Below are positions 1 through 11,168 of a stretch of 64,000 nt of DNA, piece after piece. The notes under the pieces are model-generated. The model saw only the letters and a program-made list of their open reading frames with translations, searched no databases and was not told where the DNA came from. How positions within the stretch are numbered: the first letter of the stretch is position 1; each line of letters starts with the position of its first letter. Source of the DNA: Phytophthora quininea (lineage: Eukaryota; Oomycota; Peronosporomycetes; Peronosporales; Peronosporaceae). Made by a program: the position numbers and the translations under genes. The DNA lies in NCBI GenBank assembly GCA_011947345.1, contig JAAVTG010000788.1:186001-250000 (forward strand), given 5' to 3'.

Positions 1-204
1 TCGGAAGAGCGCTAGCAGTTCTCTCCTCCCCATTTCCTACACGTACGCAAACTCCAACCACTAGATCGACAGACTACTCCCGAATCCGCTGGCTTTCTCC
101 CTTTCCTGCGTTCCCTCTGTCAGATTCGTCTTGTTCTGCTTTCCTGTTGTATCTCGGGCTGCCGTTGCCTTCCTTGGGCAAACACTCTGCGCCTACCAGA
201 GCGT

Positions 205-2943
205 CTAGATGCTGTACTCGTCCGTCTCCAGCAGCGCTGGCGGCGGGAGGTTCTTAAAACTGTTGGTCTGCAGCGCTAGCTGCTCAAACTGCTTGGCTTC
301 GTTGTCCAATTGCAGTTCCGGTGTGAAGTCAAAGTCCTTAAACAGACGCTTATCGTCCTTGTGGCCGTTCGGGTTAGGACGTTGCACTTGATGAGCGTTT
401 GGGTCCATGAGGTCAAATCCCTTCTCAATCTCGGAGATTTCCTGGTCCGTGAAGGCCTGTGGGAAGTTGGACGTGTCGGGTACTCCAGCCGGGTCTTTCT
501 TAACCTTCGGCTGGAAGGGAGGCGGCAGTTCGCGCGCTTTGAGTTTCTCCCAATTAACACCAGCAAAGAACGGATGGTCAAAGATCTCGCGGTCTCCTGT
601 AGGCCCCGAGCCAAGTCGCTGCTTCGGGTCTCGGTGCAGTAATCGCTGAATAAGATCGCGGGCGTTGGGCGAGAGATACTCGGGGATGACGAGGTGGCCG
701 CGGAGGATGTTGTGGAAGAGCTGCTTCTTGTCGTTCGTGTAGAACGGCGGGAGACCGGTCAAGAGCTCAAACAATAACGCACCTACCGAGTACCAATCCA
801 GAGCGAAGCCATGTCCCGATCGAGACAGCATCTCTGGCGCCAAGTACATGGGCGATCCACAGAACGTGTTGGCCGACGTGTGGTCCTTGATGCCTTCCTT
901 CGAGATACCAAAGTCAGTTAGCAGACAGTGACCGTCCAGATCCATCACTACATTCTCAGGCTTGAGATCACGGAACACAATGTTCTTCGAGTGAAGATGC
1001 GACAGAGCGAGGGCGATCTCGCCAATGTAAAACGCCGCTTCGCTCTCGGTAAACGCCTTCCGTCGTGTCAAGGCGGATAGAAGATCGCCGCCGCCGCAGT
1101 ATTCCATCACGAGGAACAGTCGATCGTTCGACTGGAAGGCGTAATAAAGAGTCACGATGTATGGGTGGTCGGAGCAGGCCTGCAGCGCCGCCTTCTCTGT
1201 GTGAATGTACTGCGCCTGGTTCTTCTGGACAATCGCTTGCTTGTTGTATGCCTTCAGCGCATACCATTTGTCGCGGTTGGAGCCCTTACCGCGCACAAGA
1301 TAGACCTTGGCAAACGCACCACGACCTAAAACCTTTACGAACTCAAAGTCGCGAGGTCCAAGGGCTAAATCCTTCTGATACTTGTTCTTGAAGGCCAAGT
1401 GGCTCACCTGAGTAGCGTTACCTTCACGCGCAGTCATCTCGTTACGAGGCTTTGGCGGCTGCGACGGGTTTGTGGCCGCCAGATTCGAGCCACTGCCCAA
1501 AAGAACACGAATAGGGTGACCAATGGGGGACAGATGCACTGGCAGACTGCCACTGGCGTTCGGAGCATCAATGCGTGCACCACGTGCCACCAGCAGCTTG
1601 GCTGTAGGGATATCTCCCGACTCGGCGGCCATGTGGATAGCCCCATTGCCCTGGTAGTCAGTAAGGTTCGGGTCAGCACCTGCATCTAGAAGTTCCTTCA
1701 CGCACTCGACGTTGCCAGCCTGGACAGCGATATGAAGAGCTGTGTAGCTGTCTCCCGTACGTGCAGAGGGGTCTGCCCCACGCGCCAGAAGTTCCTTGAC
1801 GGCATTCGGGTGGTTGTTCCTCGCTGCAAGGTGCAGTGCTGATGTCTGATTAATCCCCACGCCGTTGACGTCCACGACATTGTCACGGAGCAAGGTGGCG
1901 ATCAAGTGCCAATTGCCCACTTCAGCAGCATCAAAGAGCTGGAATTGTTTCTTTTCACGTCCCGCAGGTCCAAAATCATCTGTGGGGCCGTCGATCGGAG
2001 CTTGCCAGCGCCAACTCCACTCGGCGCGTCCACCGATCGTCCTCCGTTGGTCTCTAGCTCGTGAATCACCTGATCTTTCATCGTCAATTGCTCTCTTAGA
2101 GCGCGGTTCTCTTCTAGCAATTGTTTGATGACAATATCCTTCGGATCCGAGGATTTGTCAGCTCCTCGAACGATCTCGTGATCTTCCAGCATACTCGGAC
2201 GCGAGTAATCCGTGTCTACATTGCCTGACTGCAAATTCGACATGGATCCCATGCCAGAAGTGACGCCCGGGCCTCCCGAGGCCGCCAAGTTGACGGCCCC
2301 TGCAGACGCCGAGTCGTGGAAGCTTCCTCTCATCTGACTCTTCTTCAGTGCATTGATATGAGCGCGTACGGACTTGACCCAGTCCTCCATCTCCCTGGCT
2401 GTGCTGGCCTGACAGAACATCTTCTTGGTGGGGGTCACTACCTCAAAGCAGTTGGCCTTGTCGTCAATGTTGCTCTTCCGCACGATCGTATCGGGCGTGA
2501 GCTCCAGTTCGCCCTTCAAGTGGACGATATCTTCTTTTCCCGTGTTGAAGAAGCCTCCCCTTGCTTGTAGTAGCTCAAGTGTCCTTCAGCCAGCACAAAG
2601 AAGCGCTCCTTCCAGTTGGCAAAGGCGTCCATGCTGGACATGGCTCTCTTGGTGAGGAAGCCCGTCTTGCTGCTGACGAAGCCGGCGTCGTCCTTCGCCG
2701 CCGCCAAGTGGCCGGGCGTCGTGGCCGGCGACGAGCTGAGGCTGCCGCCGGCCGACTTGCCGAAGCTGATGGTGTTGCGCGAGCTCAGGCCATTGTTGCC
2801 GAAGGAGCCGACGGGGCTCATGCCGCCGAAGGCGCTGCCGCTGCCGGGCGCCGCCTCCTGGCTGTTGCCGCGTCTGCGCGCCTTGTTGAAGCGCTTGCTG
2901 ATGGTCTGGCGCTCCCCGGGCTGCGCATGCCGCTGCTGGACAT
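205..2943 (-). CDS. PH-ankyrin-AGC family Ser/Thr protein kinase
   Basis: Predicted signalling kinase of about 913 residues. Order: basic N-terminus, PH domain (about residues 92-198), a short coiled coil (about 268-298, KQLLEENRALREQL), four ankyrin repeats (about 341-475), then an AGC kinase domain (about 531-800) with glycine loop GRGAFAKVY, catalytic loop FRDLKPEN, DFG and activation segment TFCGSPMYLAPE. The AGC C-tail ends with FKDFDF, a hydrophobic motif with Asp in the phosphosite position. The PH domain suggests phosphoinositide-dependent membrane recruitment (inference). The reading is in three to four frames: breaks lie at C/G homopolymers near 2914-2917, 2557-2560 and 1984-1987, and adding one base at each gives one continuous frame (2,739 + 3 nt). 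I read them as sequencing errors. The start at 2943 is chosen because the frame upstream has a stop. An Akt-like or PKC-like label would be too specific. Confidence 0.85.
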
Positions 2944-3226
2944 GGTCAAGGGGCTTGCCGAGCTATGTAGGGGCTTGGAGTGAAGCTTGCGGCCTTCTTC
3001 GCTGTAGCTCTTCAGTGTGTGCTAGAGGGAGCGAGGGGGACTGGATTCCTATACAAACCCCAAGATATCTGGGTTGAACGAGTTCTCCACCAATCACAGT
3101 GCGCCAAGCAAACAACTGGATTTTGTATGCGGCTGAAAACAAGCTCTTCAGTCCGATCGTCACTGTGCGTTTTTTCGTGTGGACGGCCAATCGATAGGAT
3201 ACTTGCACTTGTAACTTGTAGGCGTT

Positions 3227-4143
3227 CTAGGAGCTGGCGCGACAAAACTTGAGGATCGAGAGCCGCTCGTTAATTGCCTTGGTGGAGCGCACGACCTGCG
3301 GCAGCGATAATGTTGACCAGGCTTCAGCATCCCACTGTCATTGATCAGGTAGCAGCACTACGCACGCACCTTCATGTGGAAGCCGTCCTTGGCGAGGATG
3401 CAGGCGATCTCGTCCGGTTTGTTCTCCGCGACCACGACCATGTAGAACACTCCGCACGGAGACAGCAGCTTGTTGATGCGCGGCAGCAGTCGGTCGATCA
3501 CCTCGCGTCCGTGGAGTCCACCAGCCCACGCAGCTTCGATACCTCTGGACAAGATGCAAACATGAAGGGTGATCTACAATTGACTGAGCTTACAGGTTGC
3601 ACTGTAGTGACGTACGTGGAGCCGACTTCGTTGGACGGAGTTGGCACATACGGAGGATTGAAGAGCAGCACGTCCACGTTGCCCTACGTCAACCAAGTTA
3701 TTCAATTTGATCATGCACCAATTGTTACTGTACATGCACGCACACCTGTATCCTCGGTTCGCAGCAGGACAGCAAGTCTGTTCGCACAATATCAAACGTC
3801 TGGGCTCCGTTGTTCCTTGCAGTCTGCTGCGCAACGCTCGCTGCCAGCGGGTTGATGTCCGTCGCCAGGAACATGGCTTGCTTCCCAAGTTCCTGCAGCT
3901 GCGTGGCCAAATACACGAATACTGCGCCGCTCCCGCATCTGCATTACGCCAAAAGTCAAGTCAGCAAGAATGCTTCCGGGGCTATTCACTCGGTTATTAC
4001 CCGATTTCCACGCAAATGGCGGGATCCAGCGCCGCCAATTGCGGTAGATCGTCCTGCAGAGCGTCCACGAAGAGGAACGTGTCCTCGGCCGGCTCGTACA
4101 CGTCGCAGTCGTACGCCATGTCGACCTCGGGCAGCTCCGCCAT
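3227..4143 (-). CDS. MTQ2: HemK2/N6AMT1/MTQ2-type release-factor glutamine methyltransferase
   Basis: SAM-dependent methyltransferase. The family (yeast Mtq2, human N6AMT1) methylates the GGQ glutamine of eRF1 together with Trm112. I place five exons on the minus strand: 4143-4001, 3938-3746, 3683-3616, 3544-3370 and 3295-3227, all with GT-AG introns (55-74 bp). The splice gives 648 nt, 215 residues, very close to the human protein (214). Visible motifs are the N-terminal VYEPAEDTFLFVDAL, the SAM-binding glycine motif split by intron 1 (VEIG/CGSGAVFVYLA), the acidic DINPLA, and the catalytic NPPY in exon 3, followed by the IEAAWAGGLHGREVIDRLLP block. The frame is maintained over all junctions, which supports the exon set. 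It is divergent from the gene at 4245 with only about 100 bp between the start codons, so they probably share a promoter. Confidence 0.9.
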
Positions 4144-4168
4144 GGTCGCTGCCAACAATCTCGACCGT

Positions 4169-4189
4169 TCTAGGGTTTAGGGTTTAGGG
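4169..4189. promoter_or_regulatory. telo-box-like TTTAGGG motif in divergent promoter
   Basis: Between the divergent start codons at 4143 and 4245 lies a run of just over two TTTAGGG units (reading CTAGGGTTTAGGGTTTAGGG). TTTAGGG is the plant-type telomere unit, also used by oomycetes. In plants a short copy (telo box, AAACCCTAA) is an element of promoters of translation-machinery genes. The neighbour on the left is a translation-termination methyltransferase. The role here is inference; the repeat itself is plain in the sequence. Confidence 0.5.
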
Positions 4190-4244
4190 CGTACCATCCA
4201 AGTGATCTTGAAGCGTCGTAGAGCTTAGAAACGAGCTTTACGTC

Positions 4245-4784
4245 ATGGAGCTGGAGGTGGATGAGGACGGATACAATAGCAGCACCGGCAGTGTGGACGA
4301 AGATGCCGAGCTCGAGTTGTCGTGTGCATTGCACGACCTGGCTCTAAGGGTGAAGACGTTCGAGGCTAACATGCAGGGTCGATTCCAACAGGATTTGGGC
4401 GACGACGAGGACGAGGAAGAGATCACAGAGGACATCCAGCACCTCGATGAGGACGACGCAAACTACTATGGACGTCGTCGGATGGGGTCCGACGCGTCAC
4501 CGAAGCGCAAGGGTAGTCGACGGAGAAGGTCTACTATTGATATGGACAAGCCGGCTAAACCGCAGCACGATGACGATGAAGAGAGCGAGGAAGACTACTA
4601 CGAAGACGACAGTGAAGAGGACCGACCGGAAGCGAAGAGCGGAGAAGCGAGTGACGAGGAATGGGACTCGCAGGAAGAGAAGGAGGAACTGTGTGAGCTC
4701 AAGCACAACATCGCCAAGTTGCTGATGAGCATGCAGGAGGAGGCCAAGGCGCTCGACGACAACCAGGCAGACTACAAGAAGTAA
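4245..4784 (+). CDS. acidic coiled-coil protein, function unknown
   Basis: A 179-residue reading frame, strongly acidic, with runs of Asp/Glu (DDEDEEEITEDI, EESEEDYYEDDSEED), a short basic patch KRKGSRRRRS near residue 90 that could be a nuclear localisation signal, and a predicted C-terminal helix (KEELCELKHNIAKLLMSMQEEAKAL). No family is recognised. The sequence at the stop codon is AAGAAGTAAGT, which is also a perfect splice donor; with an acceptor at about 4821 the protein would gain a short tail, but that intron would be only about 40 bp, shorter than the others here, so I keep the simple stop. It shares a divergent intergenic region with MTQ2. Acidic nuclear or chaperone-like proteins have this composition, but I do not assign a function. 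Confidence 0.7.
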   Translation: MELEVDEDGYNSSTGSVDEDAELELSCALHDLALRVKTFEANMQGRFQQDLGDDEDEEEITEDIQHLDEDDANYYGRRRMGSDASPKRKGSRRRRSTIDMDKPAKPQHDDDEESEEDYYEDDSEEDRPEAKSGEASDEEWDSQEEKEELCELKHNIAKLLMSMQEEAKALDDNQADYKK

Positions 4785-4988
4785 GTCACTCCTGCTGACA
4801 AAATGAAGCGATCACTCATAGAAAGATGCACGCGGGGCTATCTGTTCCTCATCTAGGGGTCCACTGCAGTGTCTAGAGATCTCTTGGCGAACTACTTGTT
4901 TCCTTCTCCCTGTACAGCTTTACTATCCCTCGTTCCATTGACAAACCCTAGCACGCGCCACAGCGAGATCAGCTGTCACCGCCAACTC

Positions 4989-5894
4989 TTACTTGGACTG
5001 TAAATACTCCAGAAAGCGCTTCTGCAGCTCAAACTCCTGCTCGCGCAGCTCCATCTCCTTGACCCGCTGGTCCATATCGAACTGAATTTTGCTCTCAATG
5101 AGCTCGAGTACACGCGCTCGAAAGTTGTCGCTGCTGCTAGAGTCTGAACTGGTAGCGATCTTCACCCCGCTACCAGACTCCACTTTCCGTCGCTTCTGGC
5201 CCACCGCAGTCTTCATTTCCGCCGCTCGATCGCTGCCGTTCGCTTCGGATAAACTCCGCAGCGATATCTTGTGGTTTTTACGCGCGAGAATAGCATCAAT
5301 CTCCCTCAAAATGGCCTCCTTTTAGCGTTGTCATCCATGGTGCCGTTCTTAAATAACTTGTCGTGCTTTCCGTCCGCGTACATTTTCATCAGCGCCGACA
5401 CGCGGTCCCTATTAGCACGGAATTATTTAATATGTTCTTGTAACTCTGTATTCGTGTGCGCTACGCACCGACACGTGTGCCACGAGAACGTGCTTGGGTT
5501 TTGGTAGACCTGCTCGCCCAACTTCTCGGCGATGTGCTGCCACATCTGCAGCCTGGTGCCGTGTTTCGCCGTGAACGGATTGGACACCTGCAGCGCCTCC
5601 AACAGCTTCAGGTCCATACCGCTGCTGAACTTGGCGTATCGTCCGCGCCCATGTTTGGGCGCCGAGGAGCCGACACCTGCCATGCGCACCGGAAATTAAA
5701 TGATTGTCACATTTATACCACAAGACACATACATACGCTGCTGTCATTTCGATACAGCAGCTGTCGAGACGCCACACGCATTTCGCGCTATTGCGGCAGT
5801 GAGGAAGCCTACCTAGAGCATCGTCCCGGTCTACTTTCAAGGTATATAGAGGCGTACCGGTGCTGGCCGGTGCGATGCCTTCGTCGTCCGCCAT
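4989..5894 (-). CDS. Myb/SANT-like (trihelix-type) DNA-binding protein
   Basis: Three exons on the minus strand, 5894-5858, 5676-5469 and 5408-4989, with GT-AG introns of 181 and 60 bp, give about 221 residues. Residues about 20-105 form a helical Myb/SANT-like module: KLLEALQVSNPFTAKHG, then RLQMWQHIAEKLGEQV, then STFSWHTCRDRVSALMKMY. The C-terminus has a Ser-rich stretch and a long helix (IESKIQFDMDQRVKEMELREQ). This layout is common in oomycete hypothetical regulators; DNA binding is inferred from the fold only. The third exon has a frame break at the T-run 5318-5321 (A-run on the coding strand); one added base makes the total a multiple of three. I treat that as a homopolymer error. The long open frame that runs through the introns is not the protein. 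Confidence 0.7.
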
Positions 5895-8059
5895 CACGCC
5901 GCGCGCTGCCGTCCGCAGGACCGCTGGTGGTGTTGGTGACGAGCTTGAGGCGCGCGTTCTAATATATGTTGCATCACAGGGAATATGACTGACCTAATAT
6001 CAACATTCGTGCAACCTCGCTCTGGATCCAGCTGCTGCAAGGCAGTGGTGTTTCATCTTGTTGCTGAATGCAGCCGCTGCTCGTCAGTGATCGAAAGGTA
6101 GGACCGGCCCTAAACTTCGACACAGCGGTGGTGTTCTTCGTCCCCAACTCGTCCCACCACCACCGACATAATGACCGTCGTCGTCAAGAGTGACAAGTTC
6201 GTCGGTGAGAGTGCAACGCAGTCCAGCGGAGACCGAGAGTCGCGTTCATTTGCATCGTTTTCGGGGCTCGTTGTCTTGGACAAGCTGGGCGTGGGATGCG
6301 TTGCGGCGCGTCGGAGGATACTCGCGTATGCATCACATGCTTGGGTATGTGTGGAGCTCGACCGTCTTCGAAGCTTGTGGCGATGCTACTGGAGCTGCGG
6401 CGTGTATTCACTTGCAGACCGCGTTGTATTGTTGTCCATGGGGGAGGGCACGCATCAACCAAGGGGCTGGCCACGTGTGGCGTTGCGAAACCATGCAGTG
6501 TGTCTCTGAGGGTTCAAGTACATTGCTGCTAAAGCGGCTCGGTGCCAAGCAAGCAAAACTGCAGCTTTGGTCGGCTAGCATTGCGGGCGCTCTCGTCAAG
6601 CCTTCGATTGGATGTCCAGGTAACATTTTGACCACGTTGAAGTTGGCGGCATAAACATGAAACAGTACCTTGAAGAGGCTTGTCCACCGTCGTGACCAAC
6701 GCTGTCGTGGCGGTCGGGGTCCAAACCTGCTTCGTATACGATGCTGACAGTGCCTTGTTGCCGCGAGTCACCACCACAGGTTTCTACCGCTTGCCATTCT
6801 CGACCATGCGACCCACTTGTACCTGTGGCGCCTTGGTAGAGCCGTCGAGCTACTAGAGCAGATAGTGCGCTATCTGATTTCCTTCGGTTGCGCCTTCAGC
6901 CCTCAAGAAACTCGGTGGGTGAGTCAGGGTGGCGCGCATCTTGGTCCGAACCTGGGCCACATGCTGCCGCCAGCTGGACGAAGATCGTTGACCATCGAGG
7001 GCGCATACATGAAGCGCCTTAGCCGCAACATTCGATAGTCTTCTTGGTCTCCCGAACGAGAAGCTACCACAGACGTTGTATGCAGCATGTCATGGCAAAA
7101 TGCGCCGATGGTTCCTAGCGTTCATGGCTCATGAGGGACTTGAAGCTCTGCTGCTGGTGCCCGCGAGCACGGCTCGCTGCCTCCACGGCAGCTGTGCGCT
7201 GCTCGAGAGGCACGTTATCGTACCCGCCAGGCATACAAGCCCCCCACCACACACACACGCAAACCCAAGCAGGTGGTGCAGGCGAGTGTTCTCGACCTCG
7301 CAAGGCAATGGAGTCTCCGCTGCGAGCAAACTGCCGAGTCAAACGTGGTGCGCGAAACCCTGCCTACCAAACACCGAAGACTGGCATCGTGTTCCAACGA
7401 GTCGGAGAGAGTCCGGAGCGCCGCGAACAGAGACGCTGCGTGGCAACTCTCGGTGCGGACGGTCATCGGCGTCGACCGGCAAGTTGACGAAGTGCAGGCT
7501 GGCAGCGAGCGTCGAGCGCCCCATGTCGGGCCTCCAAGCACGCCAGTCGACGAACACGACCGAGCTCCGGCCGACCGAGGTTCTACTTACTTTCGATGGG
7601 CCAGTCTTCGCCTGTGCATTGTGCAGCAGCGCAAACGCGCTTCGTGACCCGGTCTCGCAGCGTTTCCCGATCTCCGCAGCAGTGCCAGCAGCGCTGGTTG
7701 CGGCGAGCAGACCAATTTTCGCGGCGCGAAAGCGGTGGCTCAGCTTGAAGACGCGGCGGATCTTTTCAGCGCGCGACTGGCTCGGTCTTAGTCGGCGTGC
7801 AGAGCCGTGACGACCGGCTCGGTGTGTTAAGTTCCGATGAAGGTGCACCGACTCGTCTGCGTTTGAGCACACGCCATCGCCCTTCCTCCCTTGCTGTTAT
7901 CGCGCGGCGCCTGAGCAAGAAGGAAACGAGCGGTCTGCTGCGGGCCACAATTGATTTGGAGTCGGAGGGCGCGAAACGCTCTGCGCGGTCCAAGCAAGCA
8001 TAACGCCGTCGCCAACGAACTCTTCTCGCCCGCCTGGCTGAACCCTTAAGACCTGCACG
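5895..8059. other. 2.2 kb with no recognisable gene
   Basis: Several frames of 60-280 codons are open on both strands, but none shows a domain I recognise and they overlap one another. A short possible first exon starts at 6171 (MTVVVKSDKFVGE) and is followed by a GTGAGA donor-like site, but I cannot find a partner exon. 7.1-7.6 kb is GC-rich and could be old repeat. Treat as unannotated. Confidence 0.4.
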
Positions 8060-9286
8060 ATGAAGTCCACGTCGGAGCTTGCACCGCCCGAGCTCGCTAT
8101 GACCGAGCAGGACGAGGAGCTCCTGCGCGAGCTGGCCGAGACGCTGGCCGTGCACAACATCCAGCAATACAACACGCTGCTCAAGACCAAGGACGGCTTT
8201 GCCGACACGCGCGTGTGGAAGGAGCTGCGCCGCAAGGACGGCGTGCGCATCTACCGCGAGCGCGCACGACACAACGGACTGCCCAGCACGCCGTCGCTGC
8301 TGCTGCTCGGCACCATGCAGGGCTCGCTGGACGACGTCATGTACGGCGCCGTGGCCACGACCGACGAGGCCATCCGCATCCGCTCCACGTGCACGCAGGA
8401 CGGCGTGGTGGACAGCAAGGTGCTGCACGAGCTGGTGCCGCCCTCCATGGACGACCCGTTCCACCACGTGAGCGTCAAGTGGCGCCTCTACAACAACCAG
8501 CGAGACTACGTGTCGCTCGACACGACGGGCATCGCCCACACAGTGAAACGGGAGCGCATCTTCTATAACATCTCGCACTCGGTGGCCTTCGCCCAGATCC
8601 CGGGCATGGAGGAGACCCACGGCATTGAGCGGGGCAACATGTCGGTCTGCTCACTGTACTTGCAAAAGACGCCGACCACGGTCGAGTGCTACGTGCGAGG
8701 CTTCTTCGACTTCCACACGCAGAACGAAATGGTCAACACCATGTCGCTGCAGGCCACCGCCGCCCAATGGTCGTCCTTTGCTCGTCACCGAGAGTGCGCG
8801 CTCATGAGGAAGCTCGTGTGGCGCATGCGCAAAAGCTCGGGCTGCACTGACGCGGTCTCACTCAGCGACGAGCGGCCGTCAATGGTGCAGCAACCACCGG
8901 TGTCTGTCCGGGGTCGGTGCGCAGTCTGCACGCGCAGCTTCGGCTTCCTCGGTGCCAGCCACAAGACCTGCAAGAGCTGTCTCCGGGAAGTCTGCACGCG
9001 GTGCTGCAACAAGCAGCTCGTGTGCATCGTCGCCCCAGATCAGCGCACGGTGCTGGAGAAGAAGCGCAGTTTCTGCAAGCCGTGTCTGTCGGAGGCCGCC
9101 AACAGCGACGCCCTCGAAGTGGCTCGCGAAGAGCTGGCCAGCTCCAAAGCCTACCACGAGGCGTGTGTGGCCAAGGCCCAGGAAATGGCGAGGTCGTCCA
9201 GAGGCAGCTTCATGCAGAGCGCCGTCTCGCGTCGCAGCACGATCAGTAGTCGAAGTCAAAGGGGCCGCACCAGCTCCGTGGCGTGA
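8060..9286 (+). CDS. START-FYVE family lipid-binding protein
   Basis: An intronless 408-residue protein. Residues about 20-255 match the START-like fold expanded in oomycetes: VWKELRRKDGVRIYRER near the start, GTMQGSLDDVMYGAVATTDEA, DSKVLHELVPP, then FAQIPGMEETHGIERGNM and a C-terminal helix. Residues about 290-345 form a FYVE-like zinc finger with paired cysteines (CAVC, CKSC, CTRCC, FCKPC). It lacks the full RRHHCR ligand motif of true endosomal FYVE domains, so phosphatidylinositol-3-phosphate binding is uncertain. The tail is Ser/Arg-rich. The expected role is lipid transfer or membrane targeting in the cytosol (family knowledge). The start is the first ATG of the frame; a second ATG at codon 14 is possible. 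Confidence 0.85.
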   Translation: MKSTSELAPPELAMTEQDEELLRELAETLAVHNIQQYNTLLKTKDGFADTRVWKELRRKDGVRIYRERARHNGLPSTPSLLLLGTMQGSLDDVMYGAVATTDEAIRIRSTCTQDGVVDSKVLHELVPPSMDDPFHHVSVKWRLYNNQRDYVSLDTTGIAHTVKRERIFYNISHSVAFAQIPGMEETHGIERGNMSVCSLYLQKTPTTVECYVRGFFDFHTQNEMVNTMSLQATAAQWSSFARHRECALMRKLVWRMRKSSGCTDAVSLSDERPSMVQQPPVSVRGRCAVCTRSFGFLGASHKTCKSCLREVCTRCCNKQLVCIVAPDQRTVLEKKRSFCKPCLSEAANSDALEVAREELASSKAYHEACVAKAQEMARSSRGSFMQSAVSRRSTISSRSQRGRTSSVA

Positions 9287-11060
9287 GCTGCTACTGCCCA
9301 ACTAGCCCTCGAAGGCTCAAATGGTTATCTAACTGTCCGGGAAACTATAATATGTATTCGTTCAGTACACACCAAATCGGCTGCAGCTTGTTGCAACCAA
9401 AAACTACACCCTTATTGCTTTCGCCCACAAAAATACTGCGATGGCGAGCGATCCAGCAACTCGGCGGTGACACTGTACATATCGCTACGGGCTGTCCCAA
9501 AAGCACGAAGCAAAAAATCGCAGTGCCTTACTGAAGGTGAAAAGCGGTTATCCGATTAGCAGTGAGTACTTCACACAGTCGATCTTTTGGATTGTCAAAA
9601 TTGGCTGACTGTCGGGGCCCAACAAGCTCCAGAAGTGCACTGCTTCGTGAAGTTCAAAGTCAAATCTAAAGTTCGGCCATCTGTCGACTACTAGGCTAGC
9701 TCTTTTTCCGTGGTCAGCTTGTCTTTCCTCGCTCAGTTTTCATTTTGACGACAAGAGCTCCAGCAGATTCCCACTTCGCAATCACTAAGTGTTTGACCTG
9801 TTACTTTTTGCTGCTTCAAGTGGTAATGCACTATCCGAGGAGACCTCAGCCGCAAAGAATGCAGGCCGAAACCTCGATGAAAAACGCTTCCTGCACTGTT
9901 ACAAAATCGTTGTCGTGGAGGACGAAGACGACGATGGCGACTCTCAGAGCAGCTCAGACGAAGCGCGAGGCTTTTTAGATATCTCCAAGTAGCACCGAGT
10001 CCGACATTCTGAAGCAGTTGGCCTCTTCAACAGAAAAATCAAATTGTTCAATTCATGGCAAAGCGGTGGACGCTCCAACGAAGACGTTTTCGATTTCTTC
10101 AGATTTGTCGGCACTGACAAGACCAAGGGGTCGCCAAAGACTTAGCGATACACCTCACGACCACAGTTGCTACCGAAGTTTCTTACGATAATATAGTTTT
10201 TGCACCGCGAGGCGGTAGCAATTTTTTCGAAGTAGTACTTCAATAGGGAGTCAATGCGCGGCCAATGACAGAAACCCTCTTCCGCCTGAAAGCCAACCTT
10301 GACCCCAATTTGATTTTACAGCGAAAATGCTCGCTTCCATTACTTTATGTCATTATCCTCACGGCTCGAATTCCAGCGATGTTAGCGTTACAATTCCTCA
10401 CCCGATCAACAATTTGGTTCTGTATCGATATAAAAGAAATGATTCGTGGAAATGAGTTTTCTATTTTGCTGCGATGCTGAATATTATGATCTCTTTTAGC
10501 GCTTTGATCGCGTATTTATCAAACCAGCCATTTTCAATATTAGGATCGAGTTATACATTGGTACACATGGGTTCTTCACAGGGATTTCAATTGCTGCGAT
10601 AGAATTGAGAAACTATTTTCTGCCGCGAAAACCACGCCAAATTCGCGACAATTAGTTCACAGCCGGATTGTTGGTATGAAGTTTTCCCTGATAAAATGTT
10701 GCCAATCGCGAAACAAGCGTTCGCAATCCAGGGTTGCGGGTTAAACAGCTTTCAACTTTGTTTTTATTACCTTTCTCTTGTGAAATTCTTGTATCTGTTA
10801 AAACTCGACAATATTTCCAGTTTCATTGTCGTGGTGCTGCTGCAACAAAACCTCGCTTGAAGTTGTCTTGCGTCAAACGGCCTGCGAAAGCCAAACACTT
10901 ACATTTTGGCCATGCTTATGATTCTGTTCTCATGAACTAACCATAAAACCCGTCTAAAAACAATAAAACTTTTGTCAGCTCATCATAAGCTTCAAACCAT
11001 GAAACTTAATGTACAAATCGACTGTGTTAATCTTCGCGTTCTACGCGGCGTAGATGATTA
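9287..11060. other. AT-richer gene-poor stretch
   Basis: After the START-FYVE gene the composition becomes more AT-rich and reading frames fall apart. Apart from the effector-like relic at 9789-9992 I find no gene, tRNA or complete transposon. The interval is likely old repeat or decayed coding DNA. Confidence 0.4.
9789..9992 (+). pseudogene. degenerate RxLR-like effector N-terminus
   Basis: The 67-codon frame has the look of an RxLR effector leader: a hydrophobic stretch (FDLLLFAASSGNAL) like the end of a signal peptide, a polar linker, then EKRFLHCYK where an RFLR motif would sit, and an acidic run VVVEDEDDDGDSQSSSDEAR in the place of the EER region. There is no ATG (the frame opens at GTG), the last Arg of RxLR is His, and the frame stops without an effector domain. 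I see it as a relic; chance resemblance is possible. Confidence 0.35.
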
Positions 11061-11168
11061 ACCGTGTCATCAATGTTTATGTGGATCATGACAATGATGA
11101 TGGGTATCTCTACTCCTTTCCTCTCTTCGCACACTTCGCCTTTTCGCGTCCAACCACTACTGTTGCCG

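Noticed and set aside
5427..5897. 156-codon single-exon protein starting near the Myb/SANT start
   Set aside because: It reads through the first intron and leaves the frame of the Myb/SANT-like domain.
7766..8620. 284-codon minus-strand frame
   Set aside because: Mostly antisense to the START-FYVE gene; His/Arg/Val-rich composition typical of a shadow frame, no domain.
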